A stretch of 64,000 bases of DNA from Alteriqipengyuania abyssalis (lineage in GTDB: Bacteria > Pseudomonadota > Alphaproteobacteria > Sphingomonadales > Sphingomonadaceae): contig NZ_JAHWXP010000002.1 in NCBI RefSeq assembly GCF_019857185.1, positions 682,001 to 746,000 of the forward strand. The letters are read 5' to 3'. Shown one piece after another: positions 16,516 through 23,989 of the stretch (position 1 is the first letter of the stretch; every line of letters starts with the position of its first letter). Both the position numbers and the translations under genes were made by a program. Under the pieces are notes generated by a model that made no database searches, was not told the DNA's origin, and saw only the letters and a program-made list of their open reading frames with translations.

Positions 16516-16858
16516 GCGATAAAACCTTGTTGTGCCGGCAGGCATCCGCGCGTGCCGACGCTGAGCGCCCGGGATGGATAATGCGCAACGCGGCGCAAAT
16601 ATCCGCGCCTTTGCATAAAAGCGGTTCGGGCAGGGCAGCGGGATTGCTGCTGTCCTACTCGGATCGGCCCCGCTAGCATCGCGGGCATGGCCCTGTTGAA
16701 TGTTCCTGCCCTGTTGACGACGCATGTGCGCCCAGCGGGCGGGGAGGGTTTTTTGGTCTCTGGACTGTGTGTCAGGTGTGTCAGGCGCGCGCGTTCTCGG
16801 AACTGCGTGGCGCCCTCGCGGCTTGTCCGGGTAACCCAACGCAACAGGAGACCACCAG
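16516..16858. other. Intergenic region with dispersed repeat
   Basis: There is no supportable gene in these 343 bases. The right half contains one copy of a dispersed element (16746-16791) also found at 28058-28103. The left part presumably holds the promoter of the FNT-family gene, but no clear -35/-10 pair was recognised. Confidence 0.5.
16746..16791 (+). repeat. Dispersed intergenic repeat, copy A
   Basis: A GGGTTTT run followed by CTGGACTGTGTG and a tandem (TG)TGTCAGG-TGTGTCAGGC. The 27-base core (16760-16786) matches the reverse complement of 28065-28091 at 25 of 27 positions. The tandem TGTGTCAGG unit gives the spurious repeated peptides seen in all frames. It lies just upstream of the small membrane protein gene at 16859. 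Confidence 0.7.
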
Positions 16859-17155
16859 ATGGCCAATGACGACGTGATTCAGAAGAAGGGATCGAGCAAG
16901 TGGCTGTGGCTCGCGGTGATCGTGGTGCTGGCAGTGGCCGCGGTGATCGTGTTCCTCAACGCCGATGGCGATGAGCCGGCCCTGCCCGACAGCGCCACGA
17001 CCACGCAGGAAGAACGGCTCAACACCGACCTCTCCGACGAATCGGAGCTGACCGAAAACGCGCTCGAGGACGTGAACGGGGTCAACCAGGTCGACACGGC
17101 AACGGCCGACACCACCGACGGCGCGTCGACCGACGAAGTGACGCCGGACGAGTAA
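16859..17155 (+). CDS. Small single-pass membrane protein with acidic tail
   Basis: A 98-residue protein with a short basic N-terminus ([10 protein letters not shown]), one transmembrane helix (about 15-35, [18 protein letters not shown]) and a Ser/Thr/Asp/Glu-rich tail of ~60 residues, likely disordered and periplasmic. ATG 16859 is preceded by CAGGAG at nine bases. No family is recognised. It may be a small envelope stress or divisome accessory protein, but nothing in the sequence decides this. It is followed by a weak hairpin, then argB. Confidence 0.72.
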   Translation: MANDDVIQKKGSSKWLWLAVIVVLAVAAVIVFLNADGDEPALPDSATTTQEERLNTDLSDESELTENALEDVNGVNQVDTATADTTDGASTDEVTPDE

Positions 17156-17167
17156 GCCGACAGGGCG

Positions 17168-17186
17168 GGCGGGGCACCGTCCCGCC
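17168..17186 (+). terminator. Hairpin between small membrane protein and argB
   Basis: GGCGGGG-CACCG-TCCCGCC, a 7-bp stem with one G-U pair, 13 bases after the stop codon. Only TT follows, so it would be a weak terminator. Confidence 0.45.
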
Positions 17187-17222
17187 TTCCCAAACCGCGC
17201 GCGTGCGGCTAGCGCGCGGGGT

Positions 17223-18161
17223 ATGAGCGAGACCACCAACTCCCGGGGCGCCCCCGCCGCCGACCCGTCGCTGGATGCCGGCGCCAAGGCCAGCGTGCTG
17301 ATCGAGGCGCTGCCCTACCTGCGCCGCTACGCCGGGCGCACCTTCGTGGTGAAGTATGGCGGGCACGCGATGGGCGATCACGCCGCCGCGGCCAGCTTCG
17401 CGCAGGATATCGTGCTGCTGAAGGCGGTCGGCATCAACCCCGTGGTGGTTCACGGCGGCGGCCCGCAGATCGGCGCAATGCTGGGGCGGCTCGGGGTCGA
17501 AAGCAGCTTCGTCGATGGCCTTCGGGTGACCGACGAGGCAACGGTCGAGATTGCCGAGATGGTCCTCTCGGGCGCGATCAACAAGCAGATCGTCGCCGCG
17601 ATCCATGCCGCCGGAGGGCGCGCGCTGGGTATCTCGGGCAAGGATGCAGGCCTGGTCCGCGCGCGCAAGGTCGCCCGCGATACGCGCACCGAAGACAGCG
17701 CGATCGAACGGGTGGTCGATCTCGGCTTCGTCGGCGAACCGGCTGCGATCGATGCCTCGGTCATCGAGCTGGCGACCAGCGGCGGCCTGATCCCCGTGAT
17801 CGCTCCGATCGGCGCGGGCGAACATGGCGAGACCTTCAACATCAACGCCGACACCATGGCCGGCGCCCTCGCCGGTGCGCTCGGCGCGGCGCGGCTGCTG
17901 CTGCTGACCGATGTGGCGGGCGTGCTCGACGGCAACGGGCAGTTGGTGACCGAGCTTGACGAAGCGAAGATCGAGGCGCTGCGGGCTGAGGGCGTTATCA
18001 CCGGCGGGATGATCCCCAAGCTGGAGACCTGCCTCGCCGCGACCCGCGCCGGGTGCGAGGCGGCGGTCATCCTCGACGGGCGGGTCGATCATGCGATGCT
18101 GCTCGAGTTCTTCACCGCCCGCGGTGCGGGTACGCTCGTCAGGGCGGCCGAAAACGGCTAG
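17223..18161 (+). CDS. argB: Acetylglutamate kinase
   Basis: A 312-residue amino-acid kinase that phosphorylates N-acetyl-L-glutamate, the second step of arginine synthesis. Motifs: the ATP-binding KYGGHAM near the N-terminus, [11 protein letters not shown] binding acetylglutamate, [11 protein letters not shown], and the C-terminal [12 protein letters not shown] and [12 protein letters not shown]. The N-terminal extension of about 25 residues ([17 protein letters not shown]) precedes the kinase fold and could be the helix used for hexamer formation in arginine-sensitive enzymes. No other arg gene is adjacent. The ribosome-binding site is poor (GCGGGGT directly before ATG). Confidence 0.95.
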   Translation: MSETTNSRGAPAADPSLDAGAKASVLIEALPYLRRYAGRTFVVKYGGHAMGDHAAAASFAQDIVLLKAVGINPVVVHGGGPQIGAMLGRLGVESSFVDGLRVTDEATVEIAEMVLSGAINKQIVAAIHAAGGRALGISGKDAGLVRARKVARDTRTEDSAIERVVDLGFVGEPAAIDASVIELATSGGLIPVIAPIGAGEHGETFNINADTMAGALAGALGAARLLLLTDVAGVLDGNGQLVTELDEAKIEALRAEGVITGGMIPKLETCLAATRAGCEAAVILDGRVDHAMLLEFFTARGAGTLVRAAENG

Positions 18162-18184
18162 GGCGGCCTTGCCTTCGCTCAGAG

Positions 18185-18206
18185 GCGTCTTACTCTCCTA
18201 AGACGC
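18185..18206. repeat. Inverted repeat between argB and yggT
   Basis: GCGTCTTA and TAAGACGC form a perfect 8-bp stem around CTCTCC. No T-run follows, so it may be an operator or a stabilising hairpin at the argB 3' end rather than a classical terminator. Confidence 0.5.
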
Positions 18207-18236
18207 TCAATCGAAACCTCAGGAGACAGGGCCACC

Positions 18237-18533
18237 ATGCAAGCCCTCTACACCATCTACCAGATCGTCGAACTGCTCACGAACGTGTTCGTGATGCTGA
18301 TCATCGTCCAGTTCGTGATCGGCCTGCTGCTCGCGTTCAACGTCGTCAGCCGCGGCAACGACTTCGTCGTTGCGGTGTACCGCTCGATCAACTCGCTGCT
18401 CGATCCGGTCCTCAGCCCGATCCGCAAGATGCTGCCGCAGACCGGTGCCATCGACTTCTCGCCGCTGGTGCTGATCATCGTGCTGCAGATATTCCTGATC
18501 ATCCTCAGTTCCGTCATCCGGAGCCTTGCGTGA
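18237..18533 (+). CDS. YggT family membrane protein
   Basis: A 98-residue inner-membrane protein with two hydrophobic regions (about 12-36 and 75-95) separated by the family-typical loop [20 protein letters not shown]. YggT proteins are widespread; links to osmotic tolerance, cell shape and division have been suggested but no biochemical role is settled. It is preceded by AGGAGA. Its stop overlaps the folD GTG start (GTGA), so the two genes are translationally coupled. Confidence 0.88.
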   Translation: MQALYTIYQIVELLTNVFVMLIIVQFVIGLLLAFNVVSRGNDFVVAVYRSINSLLDPVLSPIRKMLPQTGAIDFSPLVLIIVLQIFLIILSSVIRSLA

Positions 18534-19423
18534 GCGCACAGCTTATCGACGGGAAGGCCTTCGCGGCAAACTTGCGCGAAAAGGTCGGCGAACACGCCGC
18601 GACCTTCGCCGAGAAGGCGGGGCGCAAGGCGGGTCTCGCGGTGGTGCTGGTCGGTGAAGACCCGGCGAGCGATGTCTATGTGCGCTCCAAGGGCAAGGCG
18701 ACCGTGGCTGCCAATATGGAAAGCTTCGAGCATCGCCTGGCCGCCGACACCACCGAGGATGTGCTGATCGCGCTGGTCGAGCAGCTCAACGACGATCCGG
18801 CGGTCGACGGCATCCTCGTCCAGCTGCCGCTGCCCGGTGACCTCGACGAACAGGCGGTGATCGCCGCGATCGATCCGGGCAAGGATGTCGACGGCTTCCA
18901 TGTCGAAAGCGCGGGGCGGCTGATGGTCGGGCAGGAGGGCTTCGTGCCGTGCACGCCGCTGGGCTGCATGATGATGCTGCGCGACCGGCTGGGCGACCTG
19001 TCGGGGATGAACGCGGTCGTCATCGGCCGCTCCAACATCGTCGGCAAGCCGATGGCGCAGCTGCTGCTCGACGCGAATGCCACGGTGACCATCGCGCACA
19101 GCCGCACCGCGGACTTGCCCGAGGTCGTTCGCCGTGCGGATATCGTGGTCGCCGCGGTCGGCCGACCGGAGATGGTCAAGGCCGACTGGCTCAAGCCCGG
19201 CGCGACGGTGATCGATGTCGGGATCAACCGGCTCGACCCAGCCGAGGGCGAGGCCAAGGGGCGTCTCGTCGGCGATGTCGACTTCGAGGCCGCGAAAGAG
19301 GTCGCGGGCGCGATCACTCCGGTGCCCGGCGGGGTCGGCCCGATGACGATCGCGGTGCTGCTTCGCAATACGCTGGTCGCAGCCTATAGGCATGAAGGGC
19401 TGGAACCGCCGGAGGGGTTATAA
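18530..19423 (+). CDS. folD: Bifunctional methylenetetrahydrofolate dehydrogenase/cyclohydrolase
   Basis: A 297-residue enzyme interconverting 5,10-methylene-, methenyl- and 10-formyl-tetrahydrofolate with NADP. GTG 18530 overlaps the yggT stop. The catalytic lysine lies in [13 protein letters not shown], where the more usual YxxxK is replaced by VRSKGK, with a tyrosine just before it (SDVYVRSK). [10 protein letters not shown] and KDVDGFH bind folate. The nucleotide-binding segment is [17 protein letters not shown], and the C-terminal [14 protein letters not shown] is intact. The stop overlaps the next lipoprotein gene (TAATG), forming a three-gene coupled operon. Confidence 0.95.
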   Translation: MSAQLIDGKAFAANLREKVGEHAATFAEKAGRKAGLAVVLVGEDPASDVYVRSKGKATVAANMESFEHRLAADTTEDVLIALVEQLNDDPAVDGILVQLPLPGDLDEQAVIAAIDPGKDVDGFHVESAGRLMVGQEGFVPCTPLGCMMMLRDRLGDLSGMNAVVIGRSNIVGKPMAQLLLDANATVTIAHSRTADLPEVVRRADIVVAAVGRPEMVKADWLKPGATVIDVGINRLDPAEGEAKGRLVGDVDFEAAKEVAGAITPVPGGVGPMTIAVLLRNTLVAAYRHEGLEPPEGL

Positions 19424-20187
19424 TGCGCGCCACGTCGACCATCGCGCTGATCGCGCTTGCCGCAACGCTGGCTGCGTGTGCAGCGGGCGGCCAGCCGCGT
19501 ATCCCGCGCGACCGGATCGACCGCGCGCTCGCCTCTACCCAATATACTGCCCAGCCGAGCCTGGTGGTCGCGCGCGAGAGCGAGTTCGCCCGGGCCGCGC
19601 GCGAGAAGGGCCAGTGGACCGCGTTCCGCGATTTCGCCGCCGACGGTGCGCTGCTGCACGGCCGCAACGGCCCGGTGCCTGCGCAGGCGGTGCTGGCGAC
19701 GCTCGAAAATCCGCCGGCAGCAGTCCAGTGGTCGCCGCGCACCGTGATGATGAGCTGCGACGGGCGGATGGCGGTGAGCATGGGGCGCTTCCGCGATCCC
19801 GAAGGCCTGGTCGGCGATTTCGTGACCGTGTGGACGCGCGATCGCAACGACGATGAATACGACTGGGCCTACGACGTCGGCGGCTATGACGATCCGCAGC
19901 CTGCCCCGGTCGAACGCGATCCCGATGAAATCGTCGCCACCGCCTTCGACGCGGTGCAGGGGCTGGTGGCCGACTGCCCGAAGAACGGGGCGAGCGTGCC
20001 ACCGCCGCCCGCGCTCGGGCCGGCGGGCGACGCCAGGCGAGGCGAGCAGATCTCCCGCGATGGCACGCTGCGCTGGGTGTGGGAGCATCTGCCGGACGGA
20101 ACCAAACACGTCCGCGCGGACTACTACACTTCTGGCGCGTGGGAGACGATTGTCGACAAGCGCCTCGTTTCACCGCCTGAAGACTGA
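19423..20187 (+). CDS. Hypothetical lipoprotein
   Basis: A 254-residue predicted lipoprotein: a signal peptide with lipobox LAAC (Cys19), then a mostly soluble domain. The region from about residue 35 (SLVVARESEFARAAREKGQWTA...) has the look of an NTF2-like/DUF4440 fold: a helix, then FAADGALLHG, then a beta-rich part with MAVSMGRFRDPEG and FVTVWTRD. The C-terminal third carries WVWEHLPDGTKHV and may be a separate strand-rich unit. It is located in the envelope; function unknown. It is translationally coupled to folD by a TAATG overlap. Confidence 0.72.
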   Translation: MRATSTIALIALAATLAACAAGGQPRIPRDRIDRALASTQYTAQPSLVVARESEFARAAREKGQWTAFRDFAADGALLHGRNGPVPAQAVLATLENPPAAVQWSPRTVMMSCDGRMAVSMGRFRDPEGLVGDFVTVWTRDRNDDEYDWAYDVGGYDDPQPAPVERDPDEIVATAFDAVQGLVADCPKNGASVPPPPALGPAGDARRGEQISRDGTLRWVWEHLPDGTKHVRADYYTSGAWETIVDKRLVSPPED

Positions 20188-20208
20188 CCGAGAGAGCGCC
20201 GCGCCCCT

Positions 20209-20832
20209 ATGTTCGAGCTTTTCCTCTCCGCCTTCGTGACCTTCTTCGTGGTGGTCGACCCGCCGGGCTGCGCGCCGATCTATGCCGGGCTGACCAAGGG
20301 CGCGAGCGCGCAGCAGCGGCGCAACATGGCGCTGCGCGCGTGCCTGATCGCGGCGGCAATCCTGCTGGTGTTCGCGCTGTTCGGGGTCGACCTGCTCGCC
20401 GCCTTGCATATCGAGCTCGACAGCTTCCGGATCGCGGGCGGGCTGATGCTGTTCTGGATCGCGTGGGAAATGGTCTTCGAAAAGCGCACCCAGCGGCGCG
20501 AGGAACGCGCGGAGCGGATCGCTGCAAGCCCGGAGGTGGAGGACGTCTCTGTCTTCCCCATGGCGATGCCGATGTTGGCAGGGCCGGGCGCGATCGCCGC
20601 GATCATGCTCCTGATGAATGAGGCGGAATCCGTCGAGCAGATGGCCGTTGTGCTGGGCGCGCTGGCCGCTGTGCTCGCGATCACTGCCGTCGCGCTGATC
20701 GCGGCGGGGCCGCTGATGCGGCTGTTCGGCGACAAGGTCGAATCGGTCATCACCCGCCTGCTCGGCGTGCTGCTCGCGGCGCTGGCCGCGCAATATGTGA
20801 TCGACGGGCTGCGCGGCGCCTTCGCGCTCTGA
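20209..20832 (+). CDS. MarC family integral membrane protein
   Basis: A 207-residue protein with about six hydrophobic helices. MarC hallmarks are the N-terminal FFVVVDPPGCAPIYAGLT, the middle FRIAGGLMLFWIAWEMV and PMAMPMLAGPGAIAAIM. The C-terminal TRLLGVLLAALAAQYVIDGL is also typical. The family was once thought to mediate multiple antibiotic resistance, but its transport role is unproven. It starts 21 bases after the preceding lipoprotein gene and may be in the same transcript as folD. Confidence 0.88.
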   Translation: MFELFLSAFVTFFVVVDPPGCAPIYAGLTKGASAQQRRNMALRACLIAAAILLVFALFGVDLLAALHIELDSFRIAGGLMLFWIAWEMVFEKRTQRREERAERIAASPEVEDVSVFPMAMPMLAGPGAIAAIMLLMNEAESVEQMAVVLGALAAVLAITAVALIAAGPLMRLFGDKVESVITRLLGVLLAALAAQYVIDGLRGAFAL

Positions 20833-20910
20833 CATCTCCGACTTTCCGGACGCGCGCGGTTCACGCGCGGTTAGGGGCCAGCGGCGCAACGTCGCTTGCG
20901 GGAGGAGCTT

Positions 20911-21960
20911 ATGTCGATCAGGATCATCGTCGCGACGTTTCTCGTCTGCCTGCTGGGCAGCGCTGCGGCGGCGCAACCGCTGCCGCGCTACGATCTGGAG
21001 CAGCTTGAGGCTGCGATCGACAAGGGCGAGCTGGGCGATATCGCCGCGCTAGCCAGCACGCAGGGTGGTGAGATCACCTATCGCAAGCGGTTCGACGGCA
21101 AGGCCCCCGGCACTCCGGTAGATATCAAGTCGGCGGGCAAGTCGATCACCGCGCTGGCGGTGGGCATGGCGATCATGGATGGCAAGCTGGCCGGCCGCGA
21201 CGTGGCAGTGTGGCCCTACCTCGGCCACTCGCGGGGCGAGCCGTTCGATTCGATCACGGTGGGCGACCTGCTCGCGATGGCCAGCGCGCTCGACTGCGAT
21301 GACCGGGACGGCAAGTCTCCCGGGCAGGAGGAGCGGATGTACCGGACACGCGAATGGCGCGCCTTCGCGCTGGACCTCCCCGCGCGCAGTTTCACCCGGG
21401 GGGAGAACGGCTATGGCCCGTTCTCCTATTGCACGGCGGGCGTGTTCCTCCTCGGCCAGGTGGTCGAGACGGCGACGGGCGAGCGGTTCGACGATTACGT
21501 CCAGCGCCGCCTGTTCGACCCCCTCGGCATAGCGCGCCCCATCTGGCGGACCTCGCGTAGCGGCGAGATCCAGTCAGGCGGGCAACTGACCATTTCGGAC
21601 GACGCGCTGCTCAAGATCGGTCGCCTCGTCCTCGATCGCGGGGAGTGGGACGGCCGGCAGGTGATCGACCGCGACTGGATCGAGTCGATGCTGACCCCGC
21701 GCCACACGCTGGGCGAACACCAATTCTACGGCGATTTGTGGTGGGCAACCCCGCTGCGCGCGGGCGAGCAATATGTGCCTGCGTGGATGATGAAGGGCAA
21801 TGGCGGTAACATCGTCGCCGTGGTGCCCACCCACGATGCCGTGCTGGTGGTGCAGACGCGTAATTACAACAAGCGCGATGCGGAGCGGCACGCGTTCACC
21901 GCGCTGTGGGCCATGCTCGGCGCGCTTGAACCGGTTACGGCCCCGGCTATTGCAAGGTAA
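20911..21960 (+). CDS. Serine hydrolase, class C beta-lactamase-like fold
   Basis: A 349-residue exported protein; ATG 20911 is preceded by GGAGGAG and yields a signal peptide ending AAAA-QP. The catalytic SxxK motif is SAGK at 74-77. The second motif is Tyr173-Cys-Thr (FSYCTAGVFLLG) instead of the usual YxN. The third motif region reads KGNGGN near residue 295. The fold is that of penicillin-binding-protein/esterase EstB-like hydrolases acting in the periplasm. The altered YxN site argues against a classical beta-lactamase and for an esterase or peptidase. Its 3' end overlaps the convergent Lon N-domain gene by 14 bases. Confidence 0.85.
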   Translation: MSIRIIVATFLVCLLGSAAAAQPLPRYDLEQLEAAIDKGELGDIAALASTQGGEITYRKRFDGKAPGTPVDIKSAGKSITALAVGMAIMDGKLAGRDVAVWPYLGHSRGEPFDSITVGDLLAMASALDCDDRDGKSPGQEERMYRTREWRAFALDLPARSFTRGENGYGPFSYCTAGVFLLGQVVETATGERFDDYVQRRLFDPLGIARPIWRTSRSGEIQSGGQLTISDDALLKIGRLVLDRGEWDGRQVIDRDWIESMLTPRHTLGEHQFYGDLWWATPLRAGEQYVPAWMMKGNGGNIVAVVPTHDAVLVVQTRNYNKRDAERHAFTALWAMLGALEPVTAPAIAR

Positions 21961-22552
21961 CCCGGTCGTCCGTGCCGTTCTGGCGGCCGAAGAAGTACAT
22001 CAGCTGGATCAGCAGCTCGCACCGGGCGGCAAGGTCCGGTGTCTCCAGCAGCGCCTGCTTGGACGCGGCATCGAAGGGGGCGATCTGGCTGACCCCGTTG
22101 ATCAGCGACTGGTCGTCGAGCTGGGCGACCGCATCCCAGTCCACCGAATAGCCCTGAGCATCGGCGAAACGGCGGGCTTCGCGTTCGAACCCGGCGCGCT
22201 CGATCCCGCTGAGCACTTCGTCGCCGTCTTCGGCGATCAGCTCGCCCTCGATCTGGCGGAAGGGGGTGGCGACATCGAGCTCGCGAATCATGCGAAAGCG
22301 GCTCTCCCCGTCGAGCACGAGGTTGTAGCGTCCGTCATCCATCGCCTCGACATCGGCGATCTTGCCCACGCAGCCGATGTCGTAGAGCGGCGATCCATCG
22401 CGCGTGGTCTTGGGCTGGATCATCGCGATTCGCCGGTCGCGCGCCAGCGCATCGCTGACCAGCGCGCGATAGCGCGGCTCGAACATGTGCAGCGGCAATT
22501 GCAGGCCGGGGAACAGGATCGCGCCGGTAAGCGGGAAGATGGACAGGCGCAT
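21947..22552 (-). CDS. Lon N-terminal (LAN/PUA-like) domain protein
   Basis: A 201-residue protein made only of the Lon substrate-binding domain. Characteristic segments are LSIFPLTGAILFPGLQLPLH, MFEPRYRALVSDALA and YDIGCVGKIADVEAMDDGRYN. There is no AAA+ or protease domain, so it is not Lon itself; such stand-alone proteins are widespread and of uncertain function. The start at ATG 22552 leaves five bases to the stop of the upstream CnoX-like gene, so both are probably one operon with the chaperone first. Confidence 0.88.
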   Translation of the reverse strand: MRLSIFPLTGAILFPGLQLPLHMFEPRYRALVSDALARDRRIAMIQPKTTRDGSPLYDIGCVGKIADVEAMDDGRYNLVLDGESRFRMIRELDVATPFRQIEGELIAEDGDEVLSGIERAGFEREARRFADAQGYSVDWDAVAQLDDQSLINGVSQIAPFDAASKQALLETPDLAARCELLIQLMYFFGRQNGTDDRVTLQ

Positions 22553-22557
22553 CGGGC

Positions 22558-23496
22558 CTAACCGAACAGGATCTTGGACAGGCGACGACGGGTGGCGACC
22601 ACCCATGCATCTTCCAGACCGACAGCCTCGAAGATCTGCAGCAGCTTGGTCCGCGCTGCGCCTTCGTTCCATTCGCGATCCGCCTCGACCATGCTCAGCA
22701 GCTCATCCGCTGCGGCATCGCGCTGGCGGGCGGCGAAGGCGGCTTCGGCGTAGGCGTAGCGTGCGTCCATATCGCCGCCCTGGGCCTTCTCGCGCAGCGC
22801 GGCCAGTTCGCCCTCGTCGACCTTCTCGCCCGAGAGTTCCAGCTGCGCACCGGCCTGTGCCACGGCGGGGTCGGCCTTCTGCTCGTCGGTCAGCGCGTCG
22901 AAGGCAGCCTGCGCCTGATCGTGCTGCCCGTTCGCCAGCAGCGCGCGAATCAGGCCGGACTGGATTTCGGCACGGCTCGCGATTTCGGGCGGGGCGGCGG
23001 TCACGATCTCGGTGTAGAGCTGGACGGCTTTCTCGGTCTCGCCCGCATCCAGCAGCTGCTCGCCCATCGCAATCAGCTGCTCGACTTCGGGCATGCCATT
23101 AGTGGCATCCGAATCGGCACCGGCCGCATTGGGATCGATCGGAAGCTGCGCGAGAATCTGGTCGAGCGCCTGCGTAAGCTGGCTTTCGCTGCGCGCGCTG
23201 GTCAGGTCGGCCACGGGGCGGCCCTGGAACATGGCGTAGACGGTGGGGATCGACTGGACCTGGAACTGGCTGGCGATGAACTGCTCTTCATCGACATTGA
23301 TCTTCTTCAGGACCACGCCCTTGTCGGCATATTGCGCCGCGACCTTTTCCAGCATCGGGGCGAGCGCCTTGCACGGGCCGCACCATTCGGCCCAGAAATC
23401 GAGCACCACCAGCTTCGTCATCGACGGTTCGACGACTTCTTTCTGGAAGCGTTCGACCGCTTTCTGTTCCTCGATATTGAGCCCCATGCTGGCCAA
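22558..23496 (-). CDS. cnoX: Thioredoxin-domain TPR protein (CnoX/YbbN-like)
   Basis: A 309-312-residue protein with an N-terminal thioredoxin fold carrying an intact WCGPC active site (FWAEWCGPCKALAPML), followed by a C-terminal ~190-residue helical TPR region. This is the CnoX/YbbN layout, a chaperedoxin that protects substrates and passes them to GroEL/DnaK. The full CGPC (E. coli has SxxC) predicts real disulphide reductase activity. Start: TTG 23496 has AAGGGG at seven bases and is preferred; ATG 23487 is the alternative but is too far from that site. It is upstream of and nearly touching the Lon N-domain gene. Confidence 0.85.
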   Translation of the reverse strand: MASMGLNIEEQKAVERFQKEVVEPSMTKLVVLDFWAEWCGPCKALAPMLEKVAAQYADKGVVLKKINVDEEQFIASQFQVQSIPTVYAMFQGRPVADLTSARSESQLTQALDQILAQLPIDPNAAGADSDATNGMPEVEQLIAMGEQLLDAGETEKAVQLYTEIVTAAPPEIASRAEIQSGLIRALLANGQHDQAQAAFDALTDEQKADPAVAQAGAQLELSGEKVDEGELAALREKAQGGDMDARYAYAEAAFAARQRDAAADELLSMVEADREWNEGAARTKLLQIFEAVGLEDAWVVATRRRLSKILFG

Positions 23497-23681
23497 GTGC
23501 GATCCCCTTCTTTGTCGTGCGGTTGCAGGCTTTCGGTTTGCCCCAATGTGGGCCTTTCGCGGGGGATGTGAAGGGCCTGCAAAAACCTGTAATTTAGCGC
23601 TTGCGGTACCGGGCCCTCGTTGCTAATTGCCCGCTTCCCGTTCCGGAGAGGCCCTCGCGGCCCGCCGGAAACGCCAAGTGA

Positions 23682-23756
23682 GCGGGCGTAGCTCAGGGGT
23701 AGAGCACAACCTTGCCAAGGTTGGGGTCGGGCGTTCGAATCGCCTCGCCCGCTCCA
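23682..23756 (+). tRNA. tRNA-Gly (anticodon GCC)
   Basis: A complete cloverleaf: acceptor arms GCGGGCG and CGCCCGC pair over 7 bp, followed by discriminator T and encoded CCA. The D arm contains AGCTCAGGGGTAGAGC, and the anticodon stem CAACC/GGTTG encloses TTGCCAA (anticodon 23714-23716). The T arm has GTTCGAATC. Length is 75 bases including CCA. Confidence 0.97.
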
Positions 23757-23989
23757 TTTTCTTCAGAACAATCCGGCTTTGCCGGGCGTCCGCGCAGCGC
23801 GGTTCGCCCAGAATCTTCCGCGTCCTGCGCAGCGGCTGCGCGCGCTTCGCCGGTTGCCTGATTTTCATAGACTTACCGACGAACGAACGATTCGGATCGC
23901 CGAAGCGCAATATCGGTCTTGCGCTCGCAAGAATGAAACGTTAGCTGCGGATGATATAAAGTAACACACAAACAGGATCGTTCCCCCTT
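23757..23989. other. Intergenic region between tRNA-Gly and TonB receptor
   Basis: No gene is seen. It includes several short GC-rich hairpins (for example CCGCGC-A-GCGCGG near 23790) and, near 23950-23966, ATGATATAAAGTAACA, an imperfect AT-rich dyad that could be a Zur-type site before the zinc receptor; the match is weak. Confidence 0.35.

Noticed and set aside
16687-16869. 60-codon frame through repeat copy A as a small protein
   Set aside because: Its sequence comes from the tandem TGTGTCAGG repeat and it overlaps the start of the better-supported gene at 16859.
23950-23966. Zur box before the TonB receptor
   Set aside because: Only about four of six bases per half pair; too weak to list as a site of its own.
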